This document shows, in pieces, positions 51,634-60,653 of a stretch of 64,000 nucleotides of DNA. The stretch lies in the NCBI GenBank assembly GCA_017469355.1, contig JAFUGM010000023.1, positions 1 to 64,000 on the forward strand, in the 5' to 3' direction. The notes below the pieces were generated by a model. The model had not been told where the DNA came from and did no database searches. It saw only the letters and a program-made list of their open reading frames with translations. The translations under genes and the position numbers were made by a program. Within the stretch, counting starts at the first letter, position 1; the number at the start of each line of letters is the position of its first letter. Origin of the DNA: Solobacterium sp. GTDB lineage: Bacteria; Bacillota_I; Bacilli_A; Erysipelotrichales; Erysipelotrichaceae.

Positions 51634-52908
51634 TTAGTCACGGGAGGCAGCTTCCTTCACAAGATCGCTGGCTTTGCGGTTGATGATATCCTTCTTCACA
51701 AGACGGAGATCTACAGCCTGCTTCACGCGGTCAAGTTCCATACCATAGGAGCTTGCCAGGTTCTGGAGTTCCTCTTCCACTTCCTCATCCGAAGCGGTAA
51801 GGCCCTCTGCCTTGGCGATTGCCTGCAGTACGAGACGAAGCCGTACATTCTTTTCCGCAGTCTCACGATAGGATTCCTTCAGGGTTTCCTCATCCTGACC
51901 GATCATCTTCAGATACTGACCCGGATCCATGCCATACTGTGCGATCTGATTCTCGAACTGATACAGCATTTCTTCCGTTTCACTCTGAATCATGATATCC
52001 GGAAGATCGATGGTACCTACTTCGCTTACCTTCGCAAAGAAGGCATCATCTGCTTCCCGTTCTGCTTCATTTCTGCGGGAGGTTTCAAGACGTTCCCTCA
52101 GATACTTGCGAAGATCTTCTACAGTCTCTACGCCAGGATAACTGAGATCCTTCGCAAAGTCATCATCGAGTTCCGGAACGCTCTTCCGCTTGACTTCATT
52201 CACCTTGACATGGAAGACAACTGCAGCCCCTGCCAGTTCTTCGGAATGATAGTCTTCCGGGAAGGTCAGGTTCAGATCGCGGCTTTCGCCAGCGACTGCA
52301 CCAATCAGCTGCTCTTCAAAGCCGGGAATGAACGATCCGCTGCCAAGACGCAGGTCATAGCCCTGCGCTGTGCCGCCGTCGAACGGTACATCGTCCTTGA
52401 CGCCTTCATAGTCGATGTTTACCGTATCCCCGTCCTGAGCTGCTTCTTCCACGGTTTCCATATCTGCGTAACGCTCGCGCAGACTGTCGATTTCCTTATC
52501 TACATCTTCATCCGTGACATTGATCTCACCGAGTTCATACTTCAGTCCTTTATATTCACCGAGTGTAACTTCCGGTTCTACCGTAACCGTGAAGACGACA
52601 TCCACAGACTCCTCATTCATATTGCGGAAGTCCAGCATCGGACGGTCAATCGGTGTCAGATCATGTTCATCAAGTGCCTTCCGAAGCCAATCATTCGCAT
52701 TCGCCTCAACCGCCTCATAACGAACCTGTTCATCACTGATATAACGGTGGAGGATCTTATCCGGTACGTTTCCCTTGCGGAATCCCGGAACGGTTACGTT
52801 CTTCGCCGCCTTGCGGAACGCCTTCTGACAGGCATCCTTCCACTCCTGTCCGCTTACATTCACTACCAGTTCACCGGTGGAATGTTCCTGTAATGTCCAC
52901 TCTGACAT
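51634..52908 (-). CDS. tig: Trigger factor
   Basis: Ribosome-bound chaperone and peptidyl-prolyl isomerase, 424 aa from the ATG at 52908 with AAGGAG upstream. The ribosome-binding signature is GFRKGNVPDKIL near residue 42. The FKBP-type PPIase domain (about 155-245) has DGDTVNIDYEG and LGSGSFIPGFEEQLIGA. The C-terminal chaperone domain is helical and full length. Upstream lie a consensus promoter and two CIRCE-like elements, so the gene should be under HrcA heat-shock control. Confidence 0.96.
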   Translation of the reverse strand: MSEWTLQEHSTGELVVNVSGQEWKDACQKAFRKAAKNVTVPGFRKGNVPDKILHRYISDEQVRYEAVEANANDWLRKALDEHDLTPIDRPMLDFRNMNEESVDVVFTVTVEPEVTLGEYKGLKYELGEINVTDEDVDKEIDSLRERYADMETVEEAAQDGDTVNIDYEGVKDDVPFDGGTAQGYDLRLGSGSFIPGFEEQLIGAVAGESRDLNLTFPEDYHSEELAGAAVVFHVKVNEVKRKSVPELDDDFAKDLSYPGVETVEDLRKYLRERLETSRRNEAEREADDAFFAKVSEVGTIDLPDIMIQSETEEMLYQFENQIAQYGMDPGQYLKMIGQDEETLKESYRETAEKNVRLRLVLQAIAKAEGLTASDEEVEEELQNLASSYGMELDRVKQAVDLRLVKKDIINRKASDLVKEAASRD

Positions 52909-53010
52909 AATGTGTACTCCTTTTTCTAAATAACCTGAAACAGTATACCAGTTTTTGCGCATTCAGGCTACCAAATAGATCAAGTTGAGCCATCGGAGTG
53001 AGATGTGATT

Positions 53011-53037
53011 TTAGCACTCTCCTTCTTCGACTGCCAT
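53011..53037. promoter_or_regulatory. Degenerate second CIRCE element
   Basis: TTAGCACTC (a perfect left arm), nine bases, then GACTGCCAT, matching six of nine positions of the right arm GAGTGCTAA. It lies just downstream of the tig promoter -10 box, within the predicted leader. Confidence 0.6.
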
Positions 53038-53038
53038 G

Positions 53039-53066
53039 ATTATAACAGACATGTTAGCACTGTCAA
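53039..53066 (-). promoter_or_regulatory. Consensus promoter of tig
   Basis: Read leftward: TTGACA (53061-53066), 16-bp spacer, TATAAT (53039-53044), both boxes perfect. The -35 box lies inside the first CIRCE element. A possible second promoter is the extended -10 TGGTATACT closer to tig. Confidence 0.87.
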
Positions 53067-53080
53067 TACTTAAGTGCTAA
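53054..53080. promoter_or_regulatory. CIRCE element (HrcA operator)
   Basis: TTAGCACTG, nine bases, AAGTGCTAA: eight of nine positions match on each side of the consensus TTAGCACTC-N9-GAGTGCTAA. It overlaps the -35 box of the tig promoter and the stop codon of the DUF3196-type gene. Confidence 0.87.
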
Positions 53081-53751
53081 ACTGTTTCAGAAATCAGTGA
53101 ATCAAAGCGATCTTCCATGTCCATGGAACGCAAAACGGTGCGCATGCACTGTTCCGCCAGCATCTTCGCATCCCCTGCTTCATACGACAGCGGCAATGCG
53201 TTATAGCACTCCGCCACAAGCAGTGACCGTGCCAGTTCCAATAATGAAGGTTCTTTCATCAGCCAGGTTTCAAGATATGTTAATCCCTGCCGCAGTCCTT
53301 CACTCTGCGCAACCGGCGTGACCAGTTCAGGAGTAAATGTATATTCCACCCCATTCCGGGTAATCGTAAACTCCGCATCGATCTCCTGTTCGGCCAGCGC
53401 ATTGATAAGAAGTGACGCCGCTTCCGGCTGTGGATCTTTAGACATCCAGTCTTTCAGTTCCTCCAGCACCGTGCGCAGATTACGATCACATAATGCCGCG
53501 GCGGCACTGAGCTGACTCTGGGGTTTTCCTTTGAGTTTACGAAGGAGTGAGTCTATCGGTTCTTCCCCGCGTTCCTTTGTTTCTGAACGGGCAAAACGCA
53601 CCTGACGTTCCAGTTCCTTTAACTGTGCTTCAAACTCCTGCGGAAGATATGGCATGGAAAACTCACGTTTCAGAAGAAACGCCGCCTCTTCATAGTCTTT
53701 TTCTTCCATGGCAGTATGAATCTCTGCCAGAATCTCATCGTAATAACTCAT
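53077..53751 (-). CDS. DUF3196-type TPR-like protein
   Basis: 224 residues, entirely alpha-helical in pattern with TPR-like repeats at the N-terminus (YDEILAEIHTAMEEKDYEEAAFLLKREFSMP) and a central DLRTVLEELKDWMS-type segment. It resembles DUF3196 family proteins found in Firmicutes, whose function is not known. No clear Shine-Dalgarno before the ATG at 53751. The 3' end runs into the CIRCE element of tig. Confidence 0.65.
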   Translation of the reverse strand: MSYYDEILAEIHTAMEEKDYEEAAFLLKREFSMPYLPQEFEAQLKELERQVRFARSETKERGEEPIDSLLRKLKGKPQSQLSAAAALCDRNLRTVLEELKDWMSKDPQPEAASLLINALAEQEIDAEFTITRNGVEYTFTPELVTPVAQSEGLRQGLTYLETWLMKEPSLLELARSLLVAECYNALPLSYEAGDAKMLAEQCMRTVLRSMDMEDRFDSLISETV

Positions 53752-53768
53752 AGTTTCTTAAGAATTAA

Positions 53769-53793
53769 TAAAAGCCACCGTGTCCCGATGGCT
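53769..53793 (-). terminator. Terminator of tRNA-Arg
   Basis: Read leftward, AGCCATCG pairs with CGGTGGCT (one G-U) around a 5-nt loop, then TTTATT. It follows the tRNA by 6 bp. Confidence 0.82.
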
Positions 53794-53799
53794 TTCAGG

Positions 53800-53873
53800 C
53801 GTCCTCGAACGGACTCGAACCGTTGACCGTCCGCTTAGAAGGCGGGAGCTCTATCCAGCTGAGCTACGAGGAC
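53800..53873 (-). tRNA. tRNA-Arg (anticodon TCT)
   Basis: 74 nt. Acceptor stem GTCCTCG pairs with CGAGGAC; the D loop is AGCTCAGCTGGATAGAGC; the anticodon loop is CTTCTAA, giving TCT (reads AGA/AGG); the T arm has GGTTCGAGTCC. Discriminator base is G, and CCA is not encoded. The top pair of the anticodon stem is C-A, a mismatch. A terminator follows. Confidence 0.95.
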
Positions 53874-53893
53874 AGCTTTTAAACTATAGCAAA

Positions 53894-54388
53894 TCATCCT
53901 TTTGAATTCAAGGAAGCGGCGTCTTTTCGATACGCACGAACTTCCTTTCCTTCCAGTTCAATCACCATGAAGGAAGGTTCACTTCCATCCCGGTTATGCC
54001 AGAGGCTTCCAGGGTTCAGGCAACGCACCCCATCAATCATCTCATCGCAATAGACATGGGTATGCCCGAATAAGGCAATATCACAGTCATTCTTTCTTGC
54101 GGCCTCCGCAAGGTAGTCATAGGAGCCGATATAGACTAACCGGGTGCCATGGGTCATGAAAATCCGATGTTCTCCAAGCTCAAGAATCCGCTGTTCCGGC
54201 ACATTATAAAAATCATTGTTTCCCCGCACCTGGGCATAGGGTCCATAACGGCGCACCGGTTCCCGGCTGTCTCCGCAATGAAGAAAATAATCCGCATTAG
54301 GAAATTCCATAGGAATGACGGGAATCAGATCCATCAGACTGTGATTGTCCGATACCGCAACGATTTTAATCAGCTGTGATTCACTCAT
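53894..54388 (-). CDS. YfcE/MJ0936-type metallophosphoesterase
   Basis: 164 aa from the ATG at 54388 (MSESQLIKIVAVSDNH). Calcineurin-like motifs: VAVSDNH near residue 10 (the D-x-H motif is changed to D-N-H), LHCGDS near 37, RGNND near 56, MTHGT near 78, and FGHTH near 107. These proteins cleave phosphodiesters in vitro; the cellular substrate is unclear. A TATAAT box lies 6 nt before the ATG with no Shine-Dalgarno. In many Firmicutes the gene accompanies rph/rdgB, which are not here. Confidence 0.9.
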   Translation of the reverse strand: MSESQLIKIVAVSDNHSLMDLIPVIPMEFPNADYFLHCGDSREPVRRYGPYAQVRGNNDFYNVPEQRILELGEHRIFMTHGTRLVYIGSYDYLAEAARKNDCDIALFGHTHVYCDEMIDGVRCLNPGSLWHNRDGSEPSFMVIELEGKEVRAYRKDAASLNSKG

Positions 54389-54394
54389 ACCCGC

Positions 54395-54400
54395 ATTATA
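54395..54400 (-). promoter_or_regulatory. TATAAT -10 box 6 nt before the YfcE-type gene
   Basis: Perfect TATAAT read leftward, 6 nt from the ATG. The next in-frame ATG upstream (54412) would lie before the promoter box, which supports the short start and a leaderless message. Confidence 0.52.
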
Positions 54401-54460
54401 AAGGGAAACCATGGAAAAACAGAAAGAAAAAGTTATAATATTGCCAAGGAGTTCCTGTTT

Positions 54461-54832
54461 ATGATCAATCTGAAACCCTACAGCACCTGGGCACTGTATG
54501 TGATGATTGTTGTGGTGCTGATCATGTTAGTGATGACATTAGTACGTGCCATGAATATTCTCAAGGTGCTGAAAACCTTCGAACTGCAGAAGACAACCGA
54601 GCAGTTATCCTCCTTCCAGAGTAAGGCGGCGGAGTCTGGCAAGGTCATGAATAAAGCCGTTTCTGGCGCAAAAACCGCACTTACAGCCGCGGTCATTCTG
54701 AAAGCTTTCCAGAGCCAGTATAAAAAGCAGGAAGACACCGGATTCAAAGGCGCAGCCAATGCGGCGAAAGGTCTCATGAAGGAACGCAGTTCCGAAAAGA
54801 AACTGATCACAAAAATCAAGAAGAGTTTATAA
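54461..54832 (+). CDS. Small single-pass membrane protein of unknown function
   Basis: 123 residues. One membrane helix at about 11-30 (LYVMIVVVLIMLVMTLV), then a basic cytoplasmic region with a predicted amphipathic/coiled part (LQKTTEQLSSFQSKAAESGKV), an Ala-rich stretch and a Lys-rich end KKLITKIKKSL. AAGGAG lies nine bases before the ATG, and TATAAT at 54434-54439 is a likely -10 box with normal spacing. Divergent from the phosphodiesterase and followed by a shared terminator. No family recognised. Confidence 0.72.
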   Translation: MINLKPYSTWALYVMIVVVLIMLVMTLVRAMNILKVLKTFELQKTTEQLSSFQSKAAESGKVMNKAVSGAKTALTAAVILKAFQSQYKKQEDTGFKGAANAAKGLMKERSSEKKLITKIKKSL

Positions 54833-54853
54833 AAGCGGAGCGATCCGCTTTTT
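54833..54853. terminator. Bidirectional terminator between the membrane protein and VanY genes
   Basis: AAGCGGA (54833-54839) pairs with TCCGCTT (54844-54850) around a 4-nt loop. T runs on both strands serve the two convergent genes. Confidence 0.82.
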
Positions 54854-54859
54854 CACTGC

Positions 54860-55882
54860 TTATTCCTGTACAGGGGTTGGCATGCTAGACTCCCGGATCT
54901 GCGCCTTATAGCGCGCAAAGGAGAGACCGCTGTCATGAATCGTTTTGGCAAGATCCACACCGACATAGCGGTAATGCATGGTTTCCGCGCGATGCCCGGT
55001 TAGACTGACATCCTCTTCATTCCAGGTCAACACAAATCCATACTTCCACGCGTTATTCAGAAGCCATTGGGCCTGGGCGGTTTTCGAAAAATCGGAATCA
55101 TCGATTCCTTCCACCCCAAAATCAACGGCCAGCCCCAGCTGATGTTCATCATGCCCGGGCGCATAGTCATTGTCGGTTTGAGCCGTATCGTCATACGATA
55201 CATAGCCTTTCGTCACCTGTAAGGCAGCGCAGGCGCGGGACGAAGAAAGACCCGTGGTAATTCCCCCGCATAATGCCTGTAAGGGCTGAATCAGCTCTTC
55301 AGAAATCCGTATCTCACTGCTGGAAGAAGGAATCTCTTCGGGAAGATTGACTAAATAAGGAACACGGGAACTGACAGAGTGATCATGATCAAGATACGTA
55401 TCAAGATTAAACGCATAGGTTACTAACTGAATACCTTCTGGCGCTTCGTTCTTCACCCAGCGCGAGACATCCTCATAAGCGTAATTTCCTTCCATGAGAT
55501 AGAGCTCCAGCTCTTCCACGCTCATAAGAGTTCTGGTCTCTTCAACCATACGGACAATCTCAGCGGGCGACTTATTCCACTGCGATTCGGAAAGACGCTT
55601 GTATTCTGCCGCATGATAAATGGAAAATCCCGGTTCGCGGATATAAGCGATGAACATGTTGGGAGGAATACTGTATTCGATGATATATTCGATCTCATCC
55701 TGGCTCAGATAGTTTCGGATCAGATCCTTGCTGGTTTCATCCTTATAAGGGTAGCGGGCAAGCGAATCATACCGAAGATTCATGAACTCAAGACAGGCAA
55801 CGGAAAACAGCACCACGAAAAGGACAAATACCGTGGTCCATTTTTTCTTTTCGCTTCCTTCCAATGTCGTTACTTCATTCAT
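54860..55882 (-). CDS. VanY-type D-Ala-D-Ala carboxypeptidase (peptidase M15B)
   Basis: 340 aa from the ATG at 55882. One N-terminal membrane helix about residues 14-32 anchors it outside the cell. The C-terminal M15B domain has the zinc motif APGHDEHQLGLAVDFG near 232 (SxHxxGxAxD type, with E-H here) and ETMHYRYVG near 306 (E-x-x-H). The middle part (about 60-200) is a spacer of unknown fold. It trims the terminal D-Ala of peptidoglycan stems. A TATAAT box lies 8 nt before the start, at the end of uvrC. Confidence 0.85.
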   Translation of the reverse strand: MNEVTTLEGSEKKKWTTVFVLFVVLFSVACLEFMNLRYDSLARYPYKDETSKDLIRNYLSQDEIEYIIEYSIPPNMFIAYIREPGFSIYHAAEYKRLSESQWNKSPAEIVRMVEETRTLMSVEELELYLMEGNYAYEDVSRWVKNEAPEGIQLVTYAFNLDTYLDHDHSVSSRVPYLVNLPEEIPSSSSEIRISEELIQPLQALCGGITTGLSSSRACAALQVTKGYVSYDDTAQTDNDYAPGHDEHQLGLAVDFGVEGIDDSDFSKTAQAQWLLNNAWKYGFVLTWNEEDVSLTGHRAETMHYRYVGVDLAKTIHDSGLSFARYKAQIRESSMPTPVQE

Positions 55883-55890
55883 AGATTTCA

Positions 55891-55896
55891 ATTATA
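55891..55896 (-). promoter_or_regulatory. TATAAT -10 box 8 nt before the VanY gene
   Basis: Perfect TATAAT read leftward, directly next to the uvrC stop codon, 8 nt from the ATG and with no Shine-Dalgarno between. Confidence 0.48.
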
Positions 55897-57669
55897 TCAT
55901 TCCTCATGCAGGGCCTCATAGACCTTACGGGCCGCGGCTTCCGGCACAACTTCCCTGATTGCCTCAAGATCTGCCTGACGAAGCGCGGTCAAACTGCCAA
56001 ACTGCTTTAACAGCGCCTTCTTTCGCTTCGGTCCGATTCCTTCGATTTCATCCAGCATCGAACGGGTCTGTTCCTTTGCCCGAAGTTTTCTGTGATAGGT
56101 AATCGCCGAGCGATGCACTTCATCCTGCATCCGGGTTAATAAGAAGAATAACGAGCTGTCTTTATCAATATCAAAGACTTCCCCATCGGTATCCATGAGT
56201 CCGTTGGTATGATGATGGTCATCCTTCACAAGGCCCATAATACGAATCCGATCCGTAAGATCGAGGCCATCAATAATTTCCTTCGCCGCATTGATCTGCG
56301 TCAGGCCACCATCCACCAGAATTCCATCCGGCATATGCCCGTCTTCCTTGAGTAAGCGGAAATACCTCCGGTACAGTACTTCCTTCATGGAGTCCACATC
56401 ACTGTTTCCGGTATGAAGTTTATATAGACGATAATCCTTCCGGGACGGAAGCCCATCTTCATAAACAACCAGAGCTGCTACGGTATTGGTTCCGGAAGTA
56501 TGGCTGTTATCGAAGAGTTCGACCCGATTCATCCTGCATCCAGCCAGTTCAGAAAGCTGCTTTACCGCCTCTTCCGTTGCGCTTTCCTGCCGTTCTACTA
56601 CATCAAACTTGAGATCCAGCTGTTTCTTCGCATTATCAACGCACATTTCAATCAGCCGTCTCTTATAGCCCCGCATTGCCATACTGACGGAGGTTTCCAG
56701 CACCGAATTCAGCTGTTCAAGTGCCTCTTCACTGAGATCCATCGGCACATAACATCTGGCGGAAGGATGGTCCTGATAGTATTGAATCAGAAAGGAAAGG
56801 AATTCTTCTTCCGCCTCTCCATATAAAGGAGAAAGACGGAATTCCTTGTTTAATACCACGCCCCGGCGTACAAGAAATCCCGTAACTGCCAGGTATCCAC
56901 GATCCGCATAATACGCAAAGACATCGAAGCTTCCCGCCGAATCCTTTTCAATATTCTGGGTATCCTTCGTCACATGGGAAATACTCTCCAGAAGATTCCG
57001 GTATTCCATCGCCTTCTCAAATTCCAGCGCATCAGAGGCTTCCTGCATCTTCCCCTTCAGTTCTTCCGTGATGGCTCTGGTATCCCCATTCAGAAAGGAA
57101 ACCACTTCCTCTCCCATCTTCTGATAGACTTCCGGGTCAACTTCATACTCACATGGGCCAAGACATTGTCCCATATGGTAGTAAAGGCAAACCTTATCCG
57201 GCATCCGTGTACACCGGCGGAATGGATAAAGACTCTGTAATAGCTTCTGGGTATTCCGGGCAGCAGTCGCATCCGGAAACGGGCCGAAGTATTTCGCCTT
57301 GCGGTCCTTTTTCATATCCCGCGCAATCAACAGACGCGGGTAGTCTTCATGCGTCAGTTTGATATACGGATAGGAACTGTCATCCATGAACTGGATATTG
57401 AACTTGGGGCGATATTTCTTAATCAGATTAATTTCAAGCACAAGTGCTTCGGTTTCTGAAGCAGTCACGATGAAATCGAAGTCCTCGATTTCCGATACCA
57501 TTCGGGTCGTCTTGAAATCATGGGCTCCGGTAAAATACTGATTCACCCGGTTATGGAGGTTCTTCGCCTTTCCCACATAGATAATCTCCCCATGGCGGTC
57601 CTTCATCTGGTAAGACCCGGGAGAATCCGGGAGATTCGCAAGTTTTGCCTTAATATATTCCTTATCCAT
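55897..57669 (-). CDS. uvrC: Excinuclease ABC subunit C
   Basis: Nucleotide-excision repair nuclease that cuts on both sides of a lesion, 590 aa. The N-terminal GIY-YIG domain has LPDSPGSYQMKDRHGEIIYVGKAKNL. A UVR motif lies near residue 207. The C-terminal RNase H-like nuclease has FDNSHTSGTNTVAALVVYEDG near 393 and PDGILVDGGLTQINAA near 449, and a final helix-hairpin-helix IEGIGPKRKKALLKQFGSLTAL. The ATG shares its A with the mutS2 stop (TGATG). Confidence 0.97.
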   Translation of the reverse strand: MDKEYIKAKLANLPDSPGSYQMKDRHGEIIYVGKAKNLHNRVNQYFTGAHDFKTTRMVSEIEDFDFIVTASETEALVLEINLIKKYRPKFNIQFMDDSSYPYIKLTHEDYPRLLIARDMKKDRKAKYFGPFPDATAARNTQKLLQSLYPFRRCTRMPDKVCLYYHMGQCLGPCEYEVDPEVYQKMGEEVVSFLNGDTRAITEELKGKMQEASDALEFEKAMEYRNLLESISHVTKDTQNIEKDSAGSFDVFAYYADRGYLAVTGFLVRRGVVLNKEFRLSPLYGEAEEEFLSFLIQYYQDHPSARCYVPMDLSEEALEQLNSVLETSVSMAMRGYKRRLIEMCVDNAKKQLDLKFDVVERQESATEEAVKQLSELAGCRMNRVELFDNSHTSGTNTVAALVVYEDGLPSRKDYRLYKLHTGNSDVDSMKEVLYRRYFRLLKEDGHMPDGILVDGGLTQINAAKEIIDGLDLTDRIRIMGLVKDDHHHTNGLMDTDGEVFDIDKDSSLFFLLTRMQDEVHRSAITYHRKLRAKEQTRSMLDEIEGIGPKRKKALLKQFGSLTALRQADLEAIREVVPEAAARKVYEALHEE

Positions 57670-59981
57670 CAGTTCTTCATCACAACAACCGTTGCGCCTG
57701 TACCACCTTCATTTGGCATACCATAACGATAACTGTCCACACTGGAGTCTTTCGCTAAGACTTCCTGCACCATATTGCGCAATGCGCCTGAGCCATCCCC
57801 ATGAATGATGCGGAAGGATTTGAGTCCGCACAGCTTTGCGGAATCCATATAATCCAGCATCTCTTCCCGTGCTTCATCTACCCGTAAGCCAATCAGATTA
57901 CACTCCAGAGACATGGATCGCGGAACTTCGACCGATGAGACAGCCTGTTTTACCGGTGTTTGTTTTGGCAGGCGTTTGCGGCTGTGGCGAACCCCGGCGG
58001 GTTTCACCCGAACCTCACGTCCGTTCAGTACAATGAGCAGTTCCTTTTTCCGCACCTCTTTCACCAGTGCCACTGCCCCACTGGAGCGTAACTCAACCGT
58101 ATCACCCACCGCAAATGGGCGATCTTCCTCTGGAGTCACGGATTCCTGGATCACTTTCTCATTAAGCTGGGAGCGCTTATCCAGCAATTCATGATATTTG
58201 GCGTGAGTTGCGGAGGCACGCAGATCCCGCAGGATTTCATCCGCTTCTTCCCGCGCGGATTCCCTGATTTCCGCAGCTTCTGATCTAGCTTCATCGAGAA
58301 GCACTTCCCGCTTCTCCTTCATGGTTTCCGTTTCCTCTGCCAGCTGTTTCTGGTAATCACGGATCTTCTTCAGACGCTCTTCCAGCTCCTGGCGGTTACG
58401 TTCGGTTTCCCGCAGCTGGGCCTCCAGTTTTTCCATCATCCCTTCTTCGTCACTTTTCGCCTGTTCCTTTAAGAACTTTGCGTAGTTGACTACCGAAGAA
58501 GGTAACCCACAGCGTTCCGCGACAAGCAGCGCATTGCTTTCACCGGTAATCCCTTCAAGATACCGATATGTCGGACGCAGGGTTTCATGATCAAATTCCA
58601 CCGATGCGACAAGAATATCGTCATGACGGCGGCCATACGCCTTGAGGCGGGAGTAATGGGTTGTGGCGATGACGGTCACATGTCGTCTGCGCAATTCATT
58701 CAATACCGCAATCGCAAGGCTTTCTCCTTCTCTTGGGTCAGTGCCGCTGCCGATTTCATCCAGCAGAACCAGTGAATGATCTGTCGCTTCCCGTAACATT
58801 TCTGCCTGTTTCTCCACATGAGCAGAAAAGGAACTTAAGGAGCTCGCAACGGATTGGTCATCTCCGATATCCGCATAGATATGATCAAAAAACGGCAGCT
58901 CTGCCTTCTCTGCGGTTACCGGCATTCCACAATAGGTCATCAGGGTAAATAGTCCAAACAATTTCATGGATACCGTCTTACCGCCGGTATTTGGGCCGGT
59001 GATCAGAAGACAATGGTATGGTTCTTTGAGACTGTAGTTATTTGTAACAGCAGTGTCTTCCTCAATTAAGGGATGCCGGGCACGCTCAAACTGAAACGAC
59101 ATATCCTCCCTTAGAATAGCGGCAGAGCCATGTTGTCTTACACCCCATTCCGCCCGGGCAAAGATACTGTCCAGTAAGGCCAGCGTCTCAAGATCACCCT
59201 TGAGTTCCTGTGCCTTCGCTCCAACCTGTGAAGAGACTTCCGCAAGAATCCGGGCAATTTCATCTTCCTCTTCCCGTTCCAGTTCCAGTCTGCGGTTATT
59301 CGCATGCATGAGTACCGAAGGTTCAATATAACTGGTCTGACCGCTTTTGGAATCTCCATAAACGATTCCGCCATACCGGTTCTTTTCATTCGCATGGACA
59401 AGAATGACAGTACGTCCCGCCCGCATCGTCACAATCGAATCCACCATCGCATCGGGATGGGATTGACGGAACTGTTCCACTGCTTCCTGAATCCGTCTTC
59501 CCGCATGTAATAACTGGGAACGAATTTCCGATAACTGTGAGCTTGCGGTATCCTTGACCTCCCCATAATCATTGATGATCGATGTAATACGCTGTACTAA
59601 CGCATCCTGTACATTCAATGTGGAAAACAGATCGTTCAGCTCATCATGCGGAACTTCACGAATCGTTTCTTCATAGGCAACCGCTGCTTTTACCGAACGC
59701 AATAACCGCAGCACTTCCAGCAGTTCCTGCGCGGTTAACGCCCGTCCCTTTTCGGATTGAACTAACAGTGAGCTGCAGTCTCTTACGCCTTCTAACGGCA
59801 CGCCACCAAAGCGAACACACGCCTCCATCGCTTCATAAAGACGCTGACGATCCCGACGGATGATGATACGTTCAAACGAAGGCTCTACTGCGGAGAGATG
59901 AGCCTGTCCGATTTCACTGAGGCAGAGGTCAACCATCTGTCCGCGTATCTTTTCAAATTCAAATGCGGAATGAATACTCAT
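57669..59981 (-). CDS. mutS2: MutS2 (ribosome rescue / recombination ATPase with Smr domain)
   Basis: 770 residues, normal length. The MutS-type core and ABC ATPase have Walker A LLITGPNTGGKTVSMK near 330, and LVLLDEIGSGTDPREG near 405. The C-terminal Smr endonuclease domain (about 690-770) has IGLRVDEAREEMLDYMD and IIHGDGSGALR. In B. subtilis MutS2 acts on collided ribosomes; older work linked it to recombination. It overlaps cvpA by 4 bp and uvrC by 1 bp. Confidence 0.96.
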   Translation of the reverse strand: MSIHSAFEFEKIRGQMVDLCLSEIGQAHLSAVEPSFERIIIRRDRQRLYEAMEACVRFGGVPLEGVRDCSSLLVQSEKGRALTAQELLEVLRLLRSVKAAVAYEETIREVPHDELNDLFSTLNVQDALVQRITSIINDYGEVKDTASSQLSEIRSQLLHAGRRIQEAVEQFRQSHPDAMVDSIVTMRAGRTVILVHANEKNRYGGIVYGDSKSGQTSYIEPSVLMHANNRRLELEREEEDEIARILAEVSSQVGAKAQELKGDLETLALLDSIFARAEWGVRQHGSAAILREDMSFQFERARHPLIEEDTAVTNNYSLKEPYHCLLITGPNTGGKTVSMKLFGLFTLMTYCGMPVTAEKAELPFFDHIYADIGDDQSVASSLSSFSAHVEKQAEMLREATDHSLVLLDEIGSGTDPREGESLAIAVLNELRRRHVTVIATTHYSRLKAYGRRHDDILVASVEFDHETLRPTYRYLEGITGESNALLVAERCGLPSSVVNYAKFLKEQAKSDEEGMMEKLEAQLRETERNRQELEERLKKIRDYQKQLAEETETMKEKREVLLDEARSEAAEIRESAREEADEILRDLRASATHAKYHELLDKRSQLNEKVIQESVTPEEDRPFAVGDTVELRSSGAVALVKEVRKKELLIVLNGREVRVKPAGVRHSRKRLPKQTPVKQAVSSVEVPRSMSLECNLIGLRVDEAREEMLDYMDSAKLCGLKSFRIIHGDGSGALRNMVQEVLAKDSSVDSYRYGMPNEGGTGATVVVMKN

Positions 59982-60646
59982 TCGGCGTCATCCTCTTCTT
60001 CCATCGGCTCAAAGCCATGTTCAGAAAGCCATTCACTGAGAAACTCCTTGTCTTTCCCATCCAGCTGGCGTGCTTCTTCATACAGGGTTCCTACCGCATC
60101 CGAGGCACTGATCGGCCCGGCAAACTGCGTTACAAGTTCCGAAGTTCCATGACTTACCGTACCGATCAATGTACGCTCCACCATGTCATGTCCATGAACA
60201 AAGAACGGCAGATTCAAAACCGTACTGAATAACAGCACCCATACCGTCGCACTGACAACCCCAAACAGGCCGCCAAGTAATCCGGACAGCTCTCGAATGA
60301 CCGGAACTTCACTGAGCCCGGCACAGAGCTTTTCCAATAAAAGAAACAGTAAGCGGATTACTATAAACAGCACGATAAACCATGCGACTTCATTGAGATG
60401 ATCATATAAGGCATCCGACAGTGAAGGTATTTCCGAAAACGGGGTGATATCTTTCGGCCATAAATCATAATAGGTTCCCGCAAATCCACAGTACCGCCAT
60501 GCGACAAGAAAGGACGCAACAGTCCCGATACTTCCAATGATCTGTAACAGAAAACCCCGTTTCGCACCACGAAACAGGCAGAAAAGATATAGTACTATCA
60601 CACCGATGTTAAAATACATCGCCCATTCCGGTTTGAGTTCTATCAT
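59978..60646 (-). CDS. cvpA: CvpA-family membrane protein
   Basis: 222 residues with four hydrophobic helices (about 10-30, 30-50, 85-110, 120-145). The family features LYLFCLFRGAKRGFLLQIIGSIGTVASFLVAW and SGLLGGLFGVVSATVWVLLF are visible, and the C-terminus is acidic. The cvpA-mutS2 order is conserved in Firmicutes. It is the first gene of the cvpA-mutS2-uvrC unit and has a TAAACT box 7 nt before its ATG. Confidence 0.86.
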   Translation of the reverse strand: MIELKPEWAMYFNIGVIVLYLFCLFRGAKRGFLLQIIGSIGTVASFLVAWRYCGFAGTYYDLWPKDITPFSEIPSLSDALYDHLNEVAWFIVLFIVIRLLFLLLEKLCAGLSEVPVIRELSGLLGGLFGVVSATVWVLLFSTVLNLPFFVHGHDMVERTLIGTVSHGTSELVTQFAGPISASDAVGTLYEEARQLDGKDKEFLSEWLSEHGFEPMEEEDDAE

Positions 60647-60653
60647 GACTACT

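Noticed and set aside
51625..52893. Long plus-strand open frame of 422 codons
   Set aside because: Exact antisense shadow of trigger factor; the minus-strand protein is a full-length, recognisable family member and the plus frame has no family features.
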